DNA of 64,000 nt from NCBI GenBank assembly GCA_019136135.1, contig JAGVUR010000185.1:1-64000 (forward strand), given 5' to 3'. Positions 8,745 to 17,216 of this stretch are shown here, in pieces. The translations under genes and the position numbers were made by a program. Under the pieces are notes generated by a model. That model was given only the letters and a program-made list of their open reading frames with translations, searched no databases and was not told the DNA's origin. The first letter of the stretch is position 1. Each line of letters begins with the position of its first letter. The stretch comes from Verrucomicrobiota bacterium (GTDB taxonomy: Bacteria; Verrucomicrobiota; Lentisphaeria; Oligosphaerales; Oligosphaeraceae).

Positions 8745-10127
8745 TTATTTGACTCCGCCGCCAAGGGCTGCATACAGTTGCAGGCGGCTGCTATGCTCGG
8801 TCAGTTTCAGGCTGACTAGTTCAAGCTGGGCACTGAACATGCTGCGTTGCGCATCTAGCACACTTAGGTAATCGTCAACTCCCGTTTCATATCGGGAGCG
8901 TGCCAGGCGATAGGTGGCCTCGGTTGCTTCCACCAGGTCTTTCTGGGCGGTGAGTTGATCGCCGATGTTCTTACACAAGGCTAAGGCATCTGCGGTTTCT
9001 CGGAATGCGTTTTGAATCACTTTTTCGTATTGGGTGATAGCTATTTCGCGCTGCACTTTGCTGACCCGGTATGCAGTCCAGACGCGTGCATCGAAGATGG
9101 GCATCGAGATCTGGGGCCCAAAGTTCCAGGTGCTTGTGCCGCCTTCAAAAAGCCTTTGCAGCTCCGTGCTGGCCGTACCCAGGCTGCCGATCAGAGTGAT
9201 ATTCGGGAAGAAAGCCGCGCGCGCGGCACCGATGGTCGCATAAGCCGCGCGCAATTGATTCTCGGCGGCAAGGATATCAGGACGCTGCAGCAGCACCTGC
9301 GAGGAAAGCCCATTGGCGAAAGTTGCCGGCATGGCGATATCCGCCAGTGAAGCCGGTAGCAACTCTGGCGGCAGTGGACTTCCCACCAGCAATTGCAGGG
9401 CATTTTCCGCAGCCGAGACCCTTTGCTTGTAACGAGCTATGTCACCACGGGCAACTTCGCAGGGAATCTGTGCTCGGCGCACCTCCAGTTCTGCAACATC
9501 CCCCTGATCAAACTGGCGCTTGACAAGTTCATAGGCTTCCCGTTGAGACTTGAAGGTATCTTCCGCCAGCTTCAGGGATTCCCGCTCAGCTGCCAAAGCC
9601 AGATAGCCATTGGCAACCGATGAAATCAGAAGAATTTGCGCGGCGCTCCTTGCCTGTTCAGTGGCAAAATATTCCTGCAAGGCCTTTTCCGACAGGCTGC
9701 GCAGGCGCCCGAAAAAGTCGAGTTCCCAGGAAAGCAGGCTAAGATTGGCATGATAGACTTCAGTAGTCCGGGGTTGATTCGGCATCAGCAAATCACGGGA
9801 TGTGCCTGAACGGGTGCCACTGGCGCCAGCATAGATGCTTGGATACAATTCCTCGCGTTGAATCTTGTAAAGAGCACGGATGTATTCGACGTTCAAAGCC
9901 GCCAGGCGAAGATCGCGATTATTCTCGAGCGACGTCTCGATCAGCTGACGCAACTCGGGATCCTGAATGAATTCTCGCCAAGGCAACTCCGCAGCCGCAC
10001 TCCCGTTGCCCGCTTCCTCTGACGGTAGGTTTTTAGGTATGGGCGCTTCAGGACGCTGGTAATCCGGAATCATCACGCAACCGCTGAACCATATAAGCGC
10101 CAGCACTGAAATGAGTGTTTTTCGCAT
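8745..10127 (-). CDS. Outer-membrane factor lipoprotein of an efflux system (NodT/OprM type)
   Basis: 460 residues with a lipoprotein signal (lipobox FSGC, C17). It has two repeats of the outer-membrane efflux fold: alternating long helices with heptad-like Ala/Leu/Glu content and short strand regions. It should form the trimeric tunnel across periplasm and outer membrane. It is the first gene of the minus-strand operon that continues with the adaptor, the ATPase fusion and the permease. The ATG at 10127 is preceded by GGAGG, 9-13 bases upstream on the minus strand. Confidence 0.92.
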   Translation of the reverse strand: MRKTLISVLALIWFSGCVMIPDYQRPEAPIPKNLPSEEAGNGSAAAELPWREFIQDPELRQLIETSLENNRDLRLAALNVEYIRALYKIQREELYPSIYAGASGTRSGTSRDLLMPNQPRTTEVYHANLSLLSWELDFFGRLRSLSEKALQEYFATEQARSAAQILLISSVANGYLALAAERESLKLAEDTFKSQREAYELVKRQFDQGDVAELEVRRAQIPCEVARGDIARYKQRVSAAENALQLLVGSPLPPELLPASLADIAMPATFANGLSSQVLLQRPDILAAENQLRAAYATIGAARAAFFPNITLIGSLGTASTELQRLFEGGTSTWNFGPQISMPIFDARVWTAYRVSKVQREIAITQYEKVIQNAFRETADALALCKNIGDQLTAQKDLVEATEATYRLARSRYETGVDDYLSVLDAQRSMFSAQLELVSLKLTEHSSRLQLYAALGGGVK

Positions 10128-10480
10128 TTATTAAATGCCTCCTTAAATCCGTGAAATAGTATCAAAAAAAGGTTAAAAAACAACTGTCAACCTGCTGGTT
10201 TGTAATACTTTATGATATTATCAAAAACTTGGCCAAACGAACCAACAAGGTGTCAATTCGTAAATGTATGCAATGTTTTTGAGAAATCAACTTGAAAGGC
10301 GGGGATTCTTATTACTGAATTTAAAAAAACAAGGGAATTGAGTTTTTGTAACAGCTACTTGTTCATTTATATTAAACATTGCGTGGTCGTATTCTGGCTT
10401 TTCAGGTGAAAAAAGCAGCAATTTGATAGAGTCTTGCTTATTGTGAATTTCCCCATCCACTCTCAAATAAGGAACAAGTC
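10128..10480. promoter_or_regulatory. AT-rich divergent promoter region
   Basis: 353 bases between the efflux operon (minus) and the PepSY-like gene (plus). There is no gene. It must hold both promoters. A perfect TTGACA lies on the minus strand at 10185-10190, but no well-spaced -10 hexamer goes with it. An 11-base palindrome, TGATATTATCA, at 10213-10223 is a plausible regulator site. Confidence 0.4.
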
Positions 10481-11038
10481 ATGAGAACACAAATGCATCA
10501 GCAGTGGCAACAATCATGGATTGCGACCGCACTCATCCTGGTCCTGGTATTGGCGGCTACGCCAGCAACCTGGGCGGGAGACGCAGGCGTCAAACTGCCT
10601 GATGCCGCTATGGAAGTGATCGAAACCACTTATCCAGGATGCACAATTCGAGAAGTGAAAGTGGAAGATGAACGGAATATCCGAATTTTCGAAGTGACAA
10701 TCTCCTTGCCGAATCGCATCATCGAGGTCGAGGTCACAGGCGATGGCAACATCGTCGAAACCGAGGAAAAAATTGCACAGGACGCTATCCCAGCGGCGCT
10801 CAAGCCCGAAATAGCCAAGTTGATTGCGGATAGCAACCTGGTGATGGCCATAGAAAAGCACGAAATACTGTCTGTACGGAGCCTTGGAGCTTTTCGACGG
10901 CTTGCGAAGCCTGTTGTTTTCTACGATCTCAAAATACGTGATGAAAATGGCAAAAGACGCTCCGTCCAGTTTGAGCAGGTGGAAACTCGATTCGTACTCA
11001 AAGATCAGGCTGACGATGATGATGACGACGACGATTAA
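10481..11038 (+). CDS. Secreted PepSY-like protein with an eight-aspartate tail
   Basis: 185 residues. A signal peptide (hydrophobic residues about 16-30, cleavage near TWA-GDA) points to the periplasm. The mature part has a PepSY-like layout: a helix (AAMEVIETTYPGC), then strands with the regular charged pattern REVKVEDERNIRIFEVTI and IIEVEVTGDGNIVETEE. The protein ends with eight consecutive Asp residues coded by mixed GAC and GAT codons. Such a tail could bind Ca or another divalent cation. The ribosome site is AAGGA just before the ATG at 10481. It is transcribed away from the efflux operon; a functional link to it is only possible. Confidence 0.75.
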   Translation: MRTQMHQQWQQSWIATALILVLVLAATPATWAGDAGVKLPDAAMEVIETTYPGCTIREVKVEDERNIRIFEVTISLPNRIIEVEVTGDGNIVETEEKIAQDAIPAALKPEIAKLIADSNLVMAIEKHEILSVRSLGAFRRLAKPVVFYDLKIRDENGKRRSVQFEQVETRFVLKDQADDDDDDDD

Positions 11039-11439
11039 TTCAGCTCCCGAAAAAAAGTAAGGAACTGCTGGTCGTCTCCTTCCGTCTCGTTCCCCCCCCC
11101 CACCAAAAGGCATGCTACATGGCTGAATGCTGAATGCTGACCAGTCAGACTTGCCCAGGCCCAAAATCTCCGATTCCCTCCACCAAAAGGCATGTCACAT
11201 AACTTTTAAGTACGAAGTCGCGCAATTTTCGGTTGTGATTTCGGTGCTGGTGATAGCGATGGTGCCTCGCCATTGAGAGTAAAAGTGAAGCCTCGCAGAT
11301 GTCATGGAGAAAAATACTTTTATTCTCTAATTATTTTTAAGACTAACAGTTGAAAAACCTGTTTGAAATGGTATGTTAAATAATTTTCCATCCGTGGCTA
11401 AAAAGAGACTAATATAAACATAAGCAGCGAGGTTTTACG
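11039..11439. other. Intergenic stretch with a short direct repeat and a 10-base C run
   Basis: About 400 bases, no gene. It contains a run of ten C (11092-11101) and a 15-base direct repeat, CCACCAAAAGGCATG, near 11099-11113 and again near 11180-11194. The final 60 bases are AT-rich and presumably hold the promoter of the TolC-type gene. Confidence 0.5.
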
Positions 11440-12831
11440 ATGAAGTTTATTCGTTATTTCAGTGTGATGATATTGGTATTTCTGACGGGTTGCGCGACGG
11501 TTGAGGAAGCCCGTCGCGTTCAATCTGGAGATGAGGTTCCGATAGGTGAGCGCACTCCTACGGCCGCTGAGGTCGGGTTATCTGGCGATAAATCGGTGAC
11601 TTTGTCTGAGTTGGAAGAGATTGCATTGCGTGTGAATCCTTCGGTTCGGCAGGCAGTGAACGCTGTCAACATGTCGTATTTGGCAGTCAAGATGGCCAAG
11701 GCTGATTTCTTGCCGGCAATTGGCGCCGAGTTTGGTCATAGTCGTTCGACTGCGAATAGGAGTCGTCACAACTACGATTACGACACCTATGGGACTTGGT
11801 CGGGTGCAGTTGGCTTCGAGATGATGATTTACGATTTTGGGAAGACTGATGCGTCGGTCAAGGCTGCATTGGAGGATTACAAGGCTACGCTGCAGGCCTT
11901 GCGCAACGCTCAGAATCAGGTTGTATATGCAGTTCGCACGGCATATTTCCACTTGCATCGCGCGATTGAGTTGGACAAGGTTGCGAAGGAGACAGTTGCT
12001 CAGTACAAGCAGCATATGGAACATGTCCAAATCAAGAACGAAGTTGGATCCGGGATTCCGTTTGACTTGACGAAGGCGCAGGTGGACTACAACAACGCGA
12101 TCTTGCGTGAAAATGCCGCTGCGAATAGCATTCAGATAGCGAAGACGTCGTTGATTCACGCGATTGGGTTGGCCGAAGAAGCATCGTTCTCGGTGAAGTC
12201 CGTGAAGTTGAAGGAATACGAACTTGACGCAACGACGCTTATGGCGATGGCTCGTCAATCAGAGCCTGGCTTGGCGTCGTTGATTGCGGCTGAGCAGGCA
12301 GCAAAGCTACGCGTTGACAAGGCCATCAACGATTTGTATCCTACATTTTCACTTGATTTGAGCGGTATTGTGACGGGGAAAAGCCTGTCCTTCCCGTTCC
12401 TTTGGAATGTGACTGGCGCCGCCGGAGTCTCGCAGACGATTTTTGCGGGCGGTCGGCTTGAGAATGCCATTAAGTTGGCGACTTTGGAACTTAAGAATGC
12501 ACGTGGGGCAATCGCATCCTATGAACAATCACTGTACATGCGGTTGCGTGCGGCATCGCTGAATGCCAAGCTGGCGAAGAAGCAGCTCGAGGTTGCGACT
12601 CAGATCGAGAAGCAGGCGTCGGAGTACTTCGGGATTGTTTCGGAGCAGTACAATGTTGGCAAGGCGTCATCGTTGGAGCGTACGGACGCGCAAGTCGCTT
12701 GGATGGGAGCCAAGGCAAGTACAGTTGCGGCGACTTATGATTATCAGGATGCGCTTGCGGTTATCGCGCAATTGACCGGAGATTTCCCGGAATATCATGC
12801 GGAAGATGTGACGAAGCCAGACTTCGAATAA
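11440..12831 (+). CDS. TolC-family outer-membrane lipoprotein
   Basis: 463 residues with a lipoprotein signal (LTGC, C18). Two halves of long amphipathic helices with the efflux-protein pattern are visible, for example KMAKADFLPAIGAEFGHS in the first half and INDLYPTFSLDLSGIV in the second, each leading into a strand. It has no adaptor or pump next to it, so its partner is encoded elsewhere; the minus-strand efflux operon has its own outer-membrane factor. The coding strand is G/T-rich throughout, unlike the neighbouring efflux operon. The ribosome site GCGAGG lies ahead of the ATG at 11440. Confidence 0.88.
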   Translation: MKFIRYFSVMILVFLTGCATVEEARRVQSGDEVPIGERTPTAAEVGLSGDKSVTLSELEEIALRVNPSVRQAVNAVNMSYLAVKMAKADFLPAIGAEFGHSRSTANRSRHNYDYDTYGTWSGAVGFEMMIYDFGKTDASVKAALEDYKATLQALRNAQNQVVYAVRTAYFHLHRAIELDKVAKETVAQYKQHMEHVQIKNEVGSGIPFDLTKAQVDYNNAILRENAAANSIQIAKTSLIHAIGLAEEASFSVKSVKLKEYELDATTLMAMARQSEPGLASLIAAEQAAKLRVDKAINDLYPTFSLDLSGIVTGKSLSFPFLWNVTGAAGVSQTIFAGGRLENAIKLATLELKNARGAIASYEQSLYMRLRAASLNAKLAKKQLEVATQIEKQASEYFGIVSEQYNVGKASSLERTDAQVAWMGAKASTVAATYDYQDALAVIAQLTGDFPEYHAEDVTKPDFE

Positions 12832-12867
12832 AGCTTTGCTTCTAGCACTTCTTGTTCCCCGCAAGAC

Positions 12868-12905
12868 CAAAAAAAGCCGTTCCGCTTATTATTGGCGGAA
12901 CGGCT
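12868..12905 (-). terminator. Rho-independent terminator of purC
   Basis: Arms AGCCGTTCCGC (12875-12885) and GCGGAACGGCT (12895-12905) form an 11-base-pair stem with a 9-base loop. On the minus strand the stem is followed by a run of T. It lies just past the purC stop; the TolC-type gene converges on it from the other side. Confidence 0.9.
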
Positions 12906-12914
12906 CCTAAGCTA

Positions 12915-13595
12915 TTATCCGAGGACGGTTTTTACGACATCGTTTGGCTGTAGCCATTTTCCGTCTTTGAAGCATCTCATGTTACCGGCTGAGATTTCGT
13001 CCATGAGCAGCAATTCACCTTTTTCGTCACGTCCGTATTCGAACTTGATATCATAGAGTTCCAGTCCTGCTTCGGCAAGTTTGTCTCTGATGATTGCGCT
13101 GATCTTGCGTGTCATGTCCACCAGGATGTCATATTCTTCGTTTGACAAGACTCCGAGGATGACGAGCGTGTCCTTGGTGACGAGTGGATCGTTTCTGGCA
13201 TCGTCCTTAAACGTCATTTCAACGAGTCCCGGGAGGTCTTGGCCTTCAGTGCAGTAATCGCCGTAGCGACGGAAGAAGGATCCGACTGCCTTGTATCTGA
13301 GTATGACTTCGAGGCCCTTTCCAAAAGGCTTGCAAGGAACAACGGTCATCGTTGCGTTGTCCAAGTCACTTGAGACGTAGTGGGTTTTGATTCCTTTCGC
13401 AGCCAATGCCTCGAAAAAGTACTTGGTCAAGCGCAAGCAATTTCTTCCGTTTCCTTCGATTTTCGCTCCGACTATGTTGGCGCCTGGATCGAAGACCCCG
13501 TTGGCTCCTGTCACGTCATCCTTGAATTGGAGGAGGAAGTTGCCGTCTGCTTGCTTGTAGACGTCTTTGGTTTTGCCTTTGTAGATCAGTTCCAT
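12915..13595 (-). CDS. purC: Phosphoribosylaminoimidazole-succinocarboxamide synthase
   Basis: SAICAR synthetase of purine synthesis: joins aspartate to CAIR using ATP in the cytoplasm. 226 residues from the ATG at 13595, close to the short bacterial PurC length. The start MELIYKGKTKDVY is the family N-terminus (glycine-rich ATP site), and GGAAA lies upstream; the open frame runs 23 codons further but that part is not PurC-like. Other family signatures are ANGVFDPGANIVGAKIEGNG, LILRYKAVGSF and IKFEYGRDEKGELLLMDEIS. It is a single-gene unit, with no other pur genes nearby. Confidence 0.96.
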   Translation of the reverse strand: MELIYKGKTKDVYKQADGNFLLQFKDDVTGANGVFDPGANIVGAKIEGNGRNCLRLTKYFFEALAAKGIKTHYVSSDLDNATMTVVPCKPFGKGLEVILRYKAVGSFFRRYGDYCTEGQDLPGLVEMTFKDDARNDPLVTKDTLVILGVLSNEEYDILVDMTRKISAIIRDKLAEAGLELYDIKFEYGRDEKGELLLMDEISAGNMRCFKDGKWLQPNDVVKTVLG

Positions 13596-13733
13596 CTTTG
13601 TTTCCTTTTGGTCGCTATGGGGTATGGGCTGAAGCCCCTGGCAAGTATCGTAAATCATAGACAAGACAATATATTAACATAATGTTTTATTGTTGAAATA
13701 CCATGTGTTTTCAGATAAAAAGGGATAGGTTGC

Positions 13734-15176
13734 ATGTGTAGCATAGCCTTAAAGATTGACGGAAGCAGGAGCCATTCGTTGTCTCCGTATTTGTCAATGC
13801 AATTCATGGAGCCATTGGGCACGTCTGACAGTTCTGTTGACGCGGCATGGGATTTCTTGCATGATTGCTGGGATGCTGAGTTTGTGTCATTGATTGAAGA
13901 GTTACGTCCTCCGATGTTGCGCTGGGGAGGTTGCTTCGCGAGTTATTACCATTGGTACGAAGCGGTCGGGCCACAGAGCGGTCGCGTTCCAATGCTGAAT
14001 TACTGGTGGAACGGAATGTACATGAACCAGGTTGGAACCGATGAATTGGCGTGGTTGGCGCGTAGAATCGAGACGGAGTTGCTGCTAGTGGTAAACATGG
14101 AGTCGGAAGGGCGTCATGAATGGGCGTATCCGAAGCCTGGAGTCAATCGATTTGGAACCGCTGAAGAAGCCCGTGATTGGGTTGACTACTGCAACAATCC
14201 CAACAATCCGCTACGCCTCAAGCACGGATTCAAAGAGCCATTCAATGTCAAATGGTGGCAAATCGGAAACGAAACGGGAAGCAAGTACGCAAAAGGATAC
14301 AATGCAGAACAAACGGCTGAGGTGACAGAACGATTCGTCAAGGCCATGCGACAGGCCGATCCAACAATCAAAATCATCGCCTGGGGCGACGATGGGTTCG
14401 GTCCCGCGATGATGGAACGCTTGGGAGACTCCGTTGACCTGTACGCATTTCATAGCGGCTATGGGGTTCCAAAGGGAGGACACGATGCGCTGAAAGGGCA
14501 GAATTGGCGTCGGGATCCCGATGAAACCTGGCAGGATTTGGCGCTGACACTAAAGCCGATCGAGGACAGGATCGCATCGATTCGCTCCGTATATGAGCCG
14601 CACGGGAAGCGTTTGGCGATGACTGAAGGGCACTACTGCCTGCCTGGACGAAATCGGAACGACGTATTGTCGTCGTGGGCAGTTGGCGTCGCCTATGCCC
14701 GGATATTGAATATCATCGCCCGTCATTCTGATATTTTGGACATTGCTACGACGGCGGATTTTTGCGGGACTCGTTGGTTTGTGAATGCGATGATGCTTCA
14801 ATCGCGTCCCCGTGAAGGGAAGCACTACTTGATGCCCGTTGGTCATGTGATGAAATTATTCAGCCATCATCAGGGTGACGAGGCGTTGGCGGTTGATTGC
14901 GATTTGTCCCGCGTTGACGCGACCGCCAGCCGCCGAGGTAATCGATTGTACCTGCATTTGGCGAATCCGTCATGCGTTGATTCAGCAGTTCTGGACTTGT
15001 CGTATTTGCATGGTCAACTGGAGGATCTTGTTGCATACGAGATTGCGTTGCCGTCAACCTTTGAGGTCGATGGATACAATGTCGATGCCCTTGAGCCTTC
15101 GAAGGTGATTTTGCCTAGTCCTCGATATGTCCTTCCCGCTGCGGGTGTTGCAGTAATCGAGGGGACAATTGCGTAA
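13734..15176 (+). CDS. GH51-like alpha-L-arabinofuranosidase
   Basis: 480 residues, no signal peptide, so probably cytoplasmic and acting on imported arabino-oligosaccharides. The family pattern LRWGGCFASYYHW at 62-74 corresponds to the GH51 LRxPGG...YHW block. The likely acid/base is E180 in WWQIGNET; the likely nucleophile is E298 in MTEGHY. A TIM barrel occupies most of the protein and a beta-sandwich the last 120 residues. It is somewhat shorter than classical GH51 enzymes, so substrate specificity is open. Coding-strand composition shifts from G/T-rich to A/C-rich (about 14150-14450) and back. The gene diverges from purC. Confidence 0.82.
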   Translation: MCSIALKIDGSRSHSLSPYLSMQFMEPLGTSDSSVDAAWDFLHDCWDAEFVSLIEELRPPMLRWGGCFASYYHWYEAVGPQSGRVPMLNYWWNGMYMNQVGTDELAWLARRIETELLLVVNMESEGRHEWAYPKPGVNRFGTAEEARDWVDYCNNPNNPLRLKHGFKEPFNVKWWQIGNETGSKYAKGYNAEQTAEVTERFVKAMRQADPTIKIIAWGDDGFGPAMMERLGDSVDLYAFHSGYGVPKGGHDALKGQNWRRDPDETWQDLALTLKPIEDRIASIRSVYEPHGKRLAMTEGHYCLPGRNRNDVLSSWAVGVAYARILNIIARHSDILDIATTADFCGTRWFVNAMMLQSRPREGKHYLMPVGHVMKLFSHHQGDEALAVDCDLSRVDATASRRGNRLYLHLANPSCVDSAVLDLSYLHGQLEDLVAYEIALPSTFEVDGYNVDALEPSKVILPSPRYVLPAAGVAVIEGTIA

Positions 15177-15328
15177 TAAGTTGCCTGTGTAAGAGATTGA
15201 TTAAAACAGTTTTTTGAAAATAATTGCTTTTTAAGTGGGGTGCGCTATATTTTATATTTTGTTAAGCATAGCGTCCAAATATTTGGGGCTCTAGTTTCGT
15301 TCAACTCAGTCTTATCTAAGGTAAGCGT

Positions 15329-15802
15329 ATGTCATTTCTAGATTCAATTAAAGCATTGTTTGGTATTAAGCCCGCTGCTTCAGCTGGTAAGCCGGCGACG
15401 AATAATACAACGGTTTCTCGTCCCAAGAACAAGCAAGTCTATGAAGGTCGTCCTACCGATCCACCTGATTGGGCAGTTGGTCAGAACCAATCTGATTTGA
15501 TTGGTCTCCTGAAGGCCAACACGAAATGCAAGTATGTTCCGTTGTTCGAGATGAAGACAATCATGTCCGCTAAGGTTGGTCCCGACGGCAATTTGATTCC
15601 CGAATACAATGGCATTGCCGGCAGCTGCGGCGCAGTGAAGAGCTTCGGTCTGAAAGTTGCGCAACAGAATGGAATGACGATGGCGTATCGTTACTTTGAT
15701 CTGAACAACGCCTATCGTGCTTGCTGTGACAATCCCCGCAAATGCCCATTCTACCTGAACGCAATGGGCGAAAACGAAACCGTCAACGCCAGAAGACGGT
15801 AA
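15329..15802 (+). CDS. Small conserved-looking cysteine-bearing protein, function unknown
   Basis: 157 residues, no signal peptide or membrane segment. Residues 1-50 are low complexity and Lys/Pro/Thr-rich. The remaining part looks folded and carries five Cys: C67, C100, C132, C133 and C139 (the last three in RACCDNPRKCPFY). This could be a metal or Fe-S site; I do not recognise the family. The ribosome site is AAGG ahead of ATG 15329, and a strong terminator follows, so it is a single-gene unit. An upstream AT-rich stretch (15240-15270) probably holds the promoter. Confidence 0.75.
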   Translation: MSFLDSIKALFGIKPAASAGKPATNNTTVSRPKNKQVYEGRPTDPPDWAVGQNQSDLIGLLKANTKCKYVPLFEMKTIMSAKVGPDGNLIPEYNGIAGSCGAVKSFGLKVAQQNGMTMAYRYFDLNNAYRACCDNPRKCPFYLNAMGENETVNARRR

Positions 15803-15822
15803 AGTCCACAATAAGGCAAATC

Positions 15823-15858
15823 ACTCCGCTACCTATTATGGTTGCGGAGTTTTTTTTG
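15823..15858 (+). terminator. Rho-independent terminator
   Basis: Arms ACTCCGC (15823-15829) and GCGGAGT (15844-15850), followed by a T run. It ends the transcript of the 157-residue protein gene. Confidence 0.88.
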
Positions 15859-16057
15859 CGCATAAGATCAACGGAAAATCGTTTTGCCGAAGAGGGCTGG
15901 GTACAAGCATCCCTGGCGCCCGTACTTGTGATGTCGCGGTATTATTCGGGCGAGAACGGCGCGGTGGAATTCCTCAAGAGGTGCGTCGCCATCATGCTGG
16001 AGGCGGAATACAAGATCCAGGAGCTGTCTGTGCACGTCGATTCTGGGCATGACTCAA
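15859..16057. other. Repeat-flank debris, no supported gene
   Basis: A stretch that is open in two frames but has no ribosome site or recognisable product. Its minus-strand reading ends F-S-P-E-stop beside the repeat at 15901-15953, resembling the Y-S-L-E-stop end of the large glycosidase at 32985. It may be the 3' scrap of a related gene. Confidence 0.4.
15901..15953 (+). repeat. Left copy of an imperfect direct repeat around the phosphate island
   Basis: 15918-15953 matches 32961-32996 in the same orientation with four differences in 36 bases. It includes a decayed GTAC palindrome upstream. The two copies bracket the phosphate island and its repeat debris. Confidence 0.55.
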
Positions 16058-16531
16058 CCTAAAAAAGCAGTTGGCGTCATGACAACAGTTTAGGTACGGC
16101 ACCTGGGGTGCTCGTACTCGGGAGATGTCACCATTCATGCGGCTAAAAAGGTGCGTTCCTAGTCGGACGGGTCGGAAGGGTCGGACCCTGGGACTGGGAC
16201 TATGGGACGTTGGCACTGTTTTTTGTGGAGTTTTAGGTTCTTTGACGGGGAGCTGTTTTCTTCGAAAAAACACCCTGAAACCAACGCAAAAATTCATCGA
16301 CTTCGTACTCAAAATGCATGTTGCATGCCCCTTTTTCGCGGGATTGCAGTCAACCCTTGTATTTAACGGCTCGTTGGGACTAGTGTTCGCAACCCAAAAT
16401 GAAGTTGCTTGTCATGGTATGAAAACCTTTTTTCAATGCATTTCACCAGCATGGTGAACGGAAAAAATTTTATAACCAATTGAAAAGCAATGCATTAGAG
16501 CTGAACAGCTAGTCTCAACTGCTTTTTTTAG
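16058..16531. repeat. Repeat element with inverted ends, copy 3 (474 bases)
   Basis: The left end reads CCTAAAAAAGCAGTTG (16058-16073) and the right end CAACTGCTTTTTTTAG (16516-16531), an inverted pair. About 95 bases at the right end match the end of copy 1 (250-359) and, inverted, copy 2 (46229-46325), including the TTCACCA...TGGTGAA palindrome at 16442-16458. The interior differs between copies and holds a GTAC palindrome at 16094-16117. No gene. Confidence 0.7.
16094..16117. repeat. GTAC-ended palindrome, copy C
   Basis: Arms GTACGGCACCT and GGTGCTCGTAC, with small mismatches, inside the 474-base element. The flanking TCGGGAGATGTC resembles the TCAAGGGATGTC next to copy A. Confidence 0.7.
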
Positions 16532-16549
16532 TCTCAAGCGATTTCATCT

Positions 16550-17095
16550 AGGAGCTCTCGGAGCTTGGAGTCAAATTCCCGGTCAAGCGCAACCCGCGCT
16601 CGGAAAGCCCGGAACAGCTTCTCGACAGTATCCGCCATTACGAGGTTCTCGAGCAGGCACGGCCGGAGAAGACCATCTACCGGAGCGTCAGGAGCGACAA
16701 GTCCCCCGCCAATTTCCCCGGGTACAGGGGGTTCATGATCGTGGATGCGTCCTCGCCAACAGGCAGGTGCTGCTGATGCCCTCCATCGAGCTTGGCAGCT
16801 GGTGGATTAACCTGCCGTATTCCATGCGCCGATGTACCCTGCCAGCCAGGGTGCCCGAATTCTGCTGCAATGTGCTACCAGCCTGTTTGAATAGGCCGCA
16901 CCGAAAGAAGCGATTCAGCACGTCGGTTTTGCGTTGCCCAACTACAATAACCCGGAGCTTCACAGCAGGAAGAATCCCGTCAGCGCTTCCTCTTCCCGGA
17001 ACCGAAAACAGAACATCCCGCAGCTTCCGCCAAGGACGCCTCATTGGGCCAGGCCATAGATCAGCCCCGCTAGAAATTCGGTAGCAATACCTTGA
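16550..17095 (+). pseudogene. Decayed GC-rich gene, product not recognised
   Basis: Three consecutive plus-strand frames read as protein with normal GC-rich codon use but are joined by frameshifts. The first (about 16561-16770) contains NPRSESPEQLLDSIRHYE and FPGYRGFMIVDAS; the second continues with RQVLLMPSIELGSWWINLPY; the third with IQHVGFALPNYNNPELHSR. No start codon or ribosome site is evident and stops interrupt each frame. It is not similar to anything I can name. It sits between the inverted-end repeat and the phosphate island and looks like debris from an earlier insertion. Confidence 0.5.
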
Positions 17096-17104
17096 ACGCG
17101 GTTT

Positions 17105-17158
17105 TGACAAATAAAGCCGACTTCCGGCAAAAATCTTGTGCGGCAAGGTCGGCTTTAC
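17105..17158 (-). terminator. Terminator of the porin-pstS unit
   Basis: Long hairpin: arms TAAAGCCGAC (17112-17121) and GTCGGCTTTA (17148-17157), extended inward with a few mismatches. On the minus strand it is followed by TTTGTC, a moderate T-rich tail. It lies beyond the pstS stop. Confidence 0.6.
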
Positions 17159-17165
17159 GCAATTT

Positions 17166-17201
17166 CATCGGAGGCGATTGTACTTTACATCGCCTCCGAT
17201 G
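17166..17201. terminator. Perfect 13-base-pair stem-loop after pstS
   Basis: Arms CATCGGAGGCGAT (17166-17178) and ATCGCCTCCGATG (17189-17201) with a 10-base loop, 16 bases past the pstS stop. There is no T run on either strand. It may stabilise the 3' end of the pstS mRNA, a common arrangement for highly expressed binding proteins. Confidence 0.55.
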
Positions 17202-17216
17202 ATTGTTCTGAATGAG

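Noticed and set aside
3729-10127. Reading the ATPase fusion as a ribosome-associated ATPase because of the name RbbA
   Set aside because: It carries a permease half and sits in an operon with HlyD and an outer-membrane factor, so export is the better call.
10514-11164. A 216-residue minus-strand frame under the PepSY-like gene
   Set aside because: Shadow of the plus-strand gene, which has a signal peptide and a ribosome site.
15177-15328. A sigma-70 promoter ahead of the 157-residue protein gene
   Set aside because: AT-rich with TATATT-like sequence, but no -35 hexamer at a proper distance.
15742-16062. A 106-residue plus-strand frame overlapping the small cysteine protein and the repeat
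   Set aside because: It crosses a strong terminator and has no start signal; an opposite-strand reading is equally open. Treated as debris.
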